A stretch of DNA of 64,000 nucleotides from Haematobia irritans (taxonomy: Eukaryota; Arthropoda; Insecta; Diptera; Muscidae), in the NCBI RefSeq assembly GCF_050003625.1, contig NC_134398.1:201618583-201682582 (forward strand), written 5' to 3'. A program made the position numbers and the translations under genes. Shown here piece by piece: positions 59,804 to 64,000 of the stretch; within the stretch, counting starts at the first letter, position 1; each line of letters opens with the position of its first letter. The notes under the pieces were generated by a model. That model was not told where the DNA came from. It saw nothing but the letters and a program-made list of their open reading frames with translations, and ran no database searches.

Positions 59804-61566
59804 AGCGTAACCCGGCCCGCTTCGCTGCGCCTTCCGAAGCATATTTGGAGGAATATTTTGCGTTAACTTAGTCAACTATATCCTTCGTGCTGAAAACAAA
59901 TTCGAAAAGATTTGAATTCTTTTAAACAAATCGGACTACTTGATTTTTCGTTTATAGGTACAAATGCGGCGGGAGAGGGTGTACCTTCTTCTATATTTCT
60001 TGTGAATTTCAACATATCTGAAAATTAACCACTATATTATAATAATATACAAAGAATTACTGTTTCCCATCCAATAAATCGGAAAAAAGCAAAAATAGTA
60101 AAAAATTTTACCACATTAACATTCACTAAAATGTTGGAAAATGATGCATCCTCTACGTTGGCTGCCAATTTCATGTAAATTTAAGTTCTTTACTAAAAAG
60201 AAGTCTGGCAGAAGCCTGTGCAAAACTCATAAAATTATGTACCGAGTTCCCATTTACGAACAACCCTCTACTTTCAATTTAAGAAAAAAAAGATATCGAA
60301 AATCAACCAGATATCGAAAAATCATATACTAATTTAAAAATCATGTATAAATTTAATCACCTCCTCCCACGTTCCCTGTAAATTTCAAGTAGATCGGCGA
60401 TGTTTAAATTTTGCTCTATTGTTTTAAAGGGACGTCACTTTCCCCGATACAATATCGACAAACACCGTAGTGAATGGCACCCCTAACCTTCCCTAAAAAT
60501 TCTTGAAACTTTCTATCAAGTGTGGGGCAAGGAAGGTTGCCTCTTCGTTCATAACCTTCCCCAACTGCCTATGTAAATTTCAAGAAAACTTAAGAATTGT
60601 TGTTTTTTTTTGCAGTTTTAGAGGAGGACCTCCTCCCCGACTAAATATCGAAAAGTGATGTAGCGTATCTTTTGTAAACGTCCCAGAAAATGTCAAGCCT
60701 AAAAGGGCGGCCTCTCTTCCGTCCAAATATCACAAAATCAGGTATCAACTATTAATATCGTAACCTCTCCCCAGTCCTCTGTAAATTTCAAGTAACTCGG
60801 TAAAAGTTTAATTGTTTCTCTGTATGTACTTAAGAGAAGCGGATGTCTCCCTATGCCCTTTTATTTTTATTAAAAAATAGAGAACCTGATATAAATTTCA
60901 TAACCCATTTTTTCCGTAAAATTTCAGTCGAGGGAGTTTAGTTTTGTTTGTACTTTCAAAAAAAAAAAAAATCGGGCAAAGGGGTGGTCCCCCTCCCCGA
61001 CCAAATATGGAAAAATAATGTAGCGGATTTTTGTCTAGATGCCAACCCTAACATTCAACGAAAATTTCAAGCAAATCGCATAATTTTGTTCCAAGTTTCA
61101 AAAAGTAGGGCAAGGGGGAGGTCCCCCTCTCCGTCCACATATGAAATCATCGGGTACCCCATATTAATTCCATAACCTCACCACATGTTCTCTGTAAATC
61201 TCAGATAATTTAGAGAATTTTAGTTTTTTCACTGTACTTAAAAAAAAGTCGAACAAAGGGGAGGCCCCCCTCCGCCACCAAATATCGAAATAAAAAGTAG
61301 CGGATCTTTGTCTAGATGCCAACCCCAATCTTCAATGAACATTTCAAGCAAATCGGTAAACTTTGGTCCAATTTTCAAAAAGTCCAACGACGGGGAGGTC
61401 CCCCTCCGCGACCAGGTGTCAAAAAATGAGGTACCCTATTTTCACCACATGAACGTCACCTATGATCTCTGAAAGTTTCAAGTAAATCGGTTCAGCCGTT
61501 TCGGAGCCAACTTGGTTCATACAAACAAACAAATAAACAAACATTGATTGAATTTTATATACATAG
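59804..61566 (+). mobile_element. GCGTAACCCGGCCCGC element, copy 1
   Basis: It begins AGCGTAACCCGGCCCGCTTC with GCTGCGCC and ends near TTCAGCCGTTTCGGAGCCAA and AACAAACATTGATTG, with ATATACATAG at the border. The interior has loose units with GGAGGTCCCCCTC, CCAAATATCGAAAAAT and CCGTAAATTTCAAGTAAATCG-like strings (steps near 280-350 bp). No frame is coding. Both borders fall at the same place in the 29-bp unit (GAAAAT on the left, ATTTTG on the right). The class is not determined. Confidence 0.7.
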
Positions 61567-62557
61567 ATTTTGACAAAATTTTATTTCAAGAGAATTGTTT
61601 TTCAAAATTTTTTCAAAAGAAAATTTTGTCAACATTTTATTTCTATAGAAAATTTGTCAAAATTCCATTCCTTTAGAAAATTTTGTTAAAATGTTATTTC
61701 TATAGAAAATTTTTTTTGTTTTATTTCTATAGAGAATTTTGTCAAGATTTTATTGCTAAATATATAAAATTTTGTCAAAATTTTATATCTATAGAAAATT
61801 TAGTCCAAATTTTATTTCTATAAAAAATTTTATTTCTGTACAAAATTTTGTCAAAACTTTATTTTTATAGAAAATTTTTTTTAAAAATTTTATTTTTATA
61901 GAAAATTTTGTCAAAATTTTATATCTAAAGAAAATTTTGTCTAAATTTTATATCTATAGAAAATCTTGTCAAAATTTTATTTCTACAGAAAATTTTGTCA
62001 AAATTATCTTTCTATAGAAAATTATGTGAAAATTTTATTTCTATAGTAAATTGTGTAAAAATTTTATTTCTATAGAAAATTGTGTGAAAATTTTATTTCT
62101 ATAGAAAATTTTGTAAAAATTTTATTTCTATTGAAAATGTTGTCAAAATTGTAGTTCTATTGAAAATTTTGTGAAAATTTTATTTCTGTAGGAAATTTTG
62201 TCACATTTTTGTCAAAATTTTATTTCTATAGAAAATTTTGTCAAAATTTTATTGCTATAAAAAGTTTTGCCAAAATTTTACGTCTATAGAAAATTTTGTC
62301 AAAATTTTATTTCTATAGAATATTTTGTCAAAATTTGTTATATAGAAAATTTTGTCAAAATTTTATTTCTATAGAAAATTTTGTTAAAATTTTATTTCTA
62401 TAGAAAATTTTGTCAAAATTTTATTTCTTTAGAAAATTTTGTCAAAATTTTATTTCTATAGAAAATTTTGTCACAATTTTATTTATATAGAAAATTTTGT
62501 CAAAATTTTTTTTGTATAGAAAATTTTGCCAAAATTGCATTTTTTTTTTTAGAAAAT
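61567..62557. repeat. 29-bp array (reverse orientation)
   Basis: About 34 TTTTATTTCTATAGAAAATT units between the two GCGTAACCCGG-type elements. Confidence 0.9.
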
Positions 62558-63984
62558 TAATGTAACCCGACCCGCTTCGCTGCGCCTCCTGCAGTATATT
62601 TTCGTTAACTTAGGCAAACATATCCTTCAATCTGAAAACAAAATTGAGCTCTTTTAAAAAGTAGGGTCGGGGGAAGTCTGGCACAAAAACTGATTAATCA
62701 CTCCATGGTTTCCACACACGTGTCCCGTACTTTTCAAAAAAATCGAACTACTTGTTTTTTCGTTTATATACAGAAATAAGGCGGTAATGCAGATGTAAAA
62801 CGGACCGGCTTAACAAACGTCGGGTAGGGGGTGTTCCCTTTCCATCATTTTTTTGTTTATTAATTGTTCTCTATTCAAATCGTTGGACAATCTTATACAT
62901 TTTCTGTGAATATCAAGCGTGGTTTGTCAAGGGGAGGTATACTTCTCCTCAACACACCGTCCAATAAATCGGAAGAAGTAAAAGTACTTAAAAATTAACC
63001 ATATTATCATTTGTTAAAGTGTTGGACACGGAGAACATACCTTTCCCAAACATATACCGGAAAATGATGCACCCTTTACGTTGCCTGTCAACTTTATGTA
63101 AATTTAATTTTTTTACTTAAAAAAGTCTGGCAGAAGCCTGTGGAAAAATCATAAAATTATGTACCAAGTTCCCATTTATCGACAATCCTCTACTTTCTAT
63201 TTTCAAAAAATCGGGCAAAAGGGAACCCCCACAAGGTGAAGGTTCCCGTCCAAATACCCAAAAATCAAGTATACCATATTGATTTCATAAGCTTCCCCTA
63301 GGGCCTTTGTAACTTTCAATTAAACTTGAGAATTCTATTTTTTTCTGTTTTAGAGGAGGTCACAATATCGAAAAATGATATAGCGTATATTATGTAGACG
63401 TCCCACAAAATCTCAAGTAAATTATAAGCCCAAGTTTTAAACAGCAGGACAAAGGAAGGCCCCTCTTCCCTTTCAAATCTCACAAAATCAGATATCCATT
63501 ATAATAATATAACCAAACCCACATCATCTGTAAATTTCAAGTAAATTGTAAAAGTTTAATTGGTTCATGTCATGTACTTGATGCGAAATGAGGTCTCCCT
63601 GTGCCCTCTTATTTTTCCCCGACCACGTATTGAAAAATCATAATCTCCCCCAAGTTCTCCCTAAAATTTCAGTAAGTTGACAATTTTAGTTTTCTCACTG
63701 TACTTTAAAAAAAGTCGGACAAATGGCAGGCCCCCTCCTCGACCAAATATCGAAAAATAAAGTAGCTGTTCTTTCCCTGGAGAACCCCTTCAACCTTCCC
63801 TGAAATTTTCAAGCAAATCGTATAATTTTGTTCCAATTTTCAAAAAGTCGGGCAAGGGGGAGGTGCCTCTTCCCGTGCCGTCCCACCCGAGACCTTTCCA
63901 ACGAATACAAAACCGTGGAAATCGGTTCGTGCGTTCTGGAGTCATTGCGTCAGGAAGGAAAACCCGACTTATATTTATATAGTA
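62558..63984 (+). mobile_element. GCGTAACCCGGCCCGC element, copy 2
   Basis: It starts TAATGTAACCCGACCCGCTT with CGCTGCGCC and ends GGAAAACCCGACTTATATTT and ATATAGTAG. It shares AAAATGATGCACCCTTTACG, AAGTCTGGCAGAAGCCTGTG and AAAATTATGTACCAAGTTCC with copy 1 in the same order, with many differences and a shorter interior. Its borders fall at the same array position as those of copy 1. Confidence 0.7.
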
Positions 63985-64000
63985 GATTTTGTCAATATTT
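63985..64000. repeat. 29-bp array resuming at the window end
   Basis: ATTTTGTCAATATTT is the beginning of a further array unit, so the second copy is also flanked on both sides by array. Confidence 0.55.

Overview
This is about 64 kb of very AT-rich eukaryotic DNA, most likely from a higher fly (Diptera, probably a calyptrate such as a muscid). The attribution rests on its repeat content: mini-me/DINE-1-like elements carrying (TA)n and GTCY ladders, tRNA-derived SINEs, Tc1/mariner-type MITEs and non-LTR retrotransposon debris. I recognise no intact host gene. The few protein-coding signals are remnants of mobile elements: a frameshifted non-LTR reverse transcriptase (10.3-11.8 kb, minus strand), an RNase H end (24.9-25.3 kb), a short reverse-transcriptase fragment (31.7-31.9 kb) and a decayed Tc1/mariner transposase tail (about 43.3 and 47.1 kb). 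The window looks like a deep intron or intergenic repeat graveyard.

The dominant component, roughly a quarter of the window, is a set of minisatellite arrays with a 29-bp period. They lie at about 1.5-3.9, 11.8-12.5, 17.9-18.4, 20.3-20.7, 22.1-23.7, 25.3-26.5, 26.8-27.1, 28.4-29.9, 38.8-41.1, 45.8-48.4, 52.6-53.2, 53.7-55.0, 56.6-58.1 and 61.6-62.6 kb. The common unit contains the palindrome TTTCTATAGAAA and a CAAAATTTT block. Several arrays end in similar non-repetitive sequences rich in CTACCAAA and bounded by TTGCCAC-like motifs, so they look like the interior of a mobile element family rather than free satellites.

The second component is mini-me-like elements in at least three families (6.5-7.8, 12.7-14.5, 17.65-17.9, 20.7-22.1, 32.4-36.1, 36.2-37.5, 41.2-42.3, 45.2-45.8 and 49.9-51.5 kb). 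The two main ones share a plan: a TATACCCT...AGGGTATA hairpin at one end, a GTCC/GTCT ladder, body units of about 153 bp, and a GC-rich hairpin followed by TACTTG at the other end. That plan resembles non-autonomous Helentrons.

The region 11.8-18.5 kb can be read as layers. A 29-bp array is split by a mini-me-like element, which is itself split at an exact 8-bp target duplication (TATACAGC) by a 5,120-bp hAT/Ac-like element with CAGGGAT ends and GC-rich subterminal repeats. That element contains further elements, including a MITE interrupted by a second TIR element that holds two SINE heads.

Stretches without recognisable content (for example 18.6-20.2, 23.7-24.8, 37.7-38.8, 43.6-45.2, 48.4-49.9, 55.1-56.6 and 58.1-59.5 kb) are unique-looking AT-rich DNA with only short uninformative open frames. 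One of them, near 44.9-45.1 kb, has a weak promoter-like combination of motifs.
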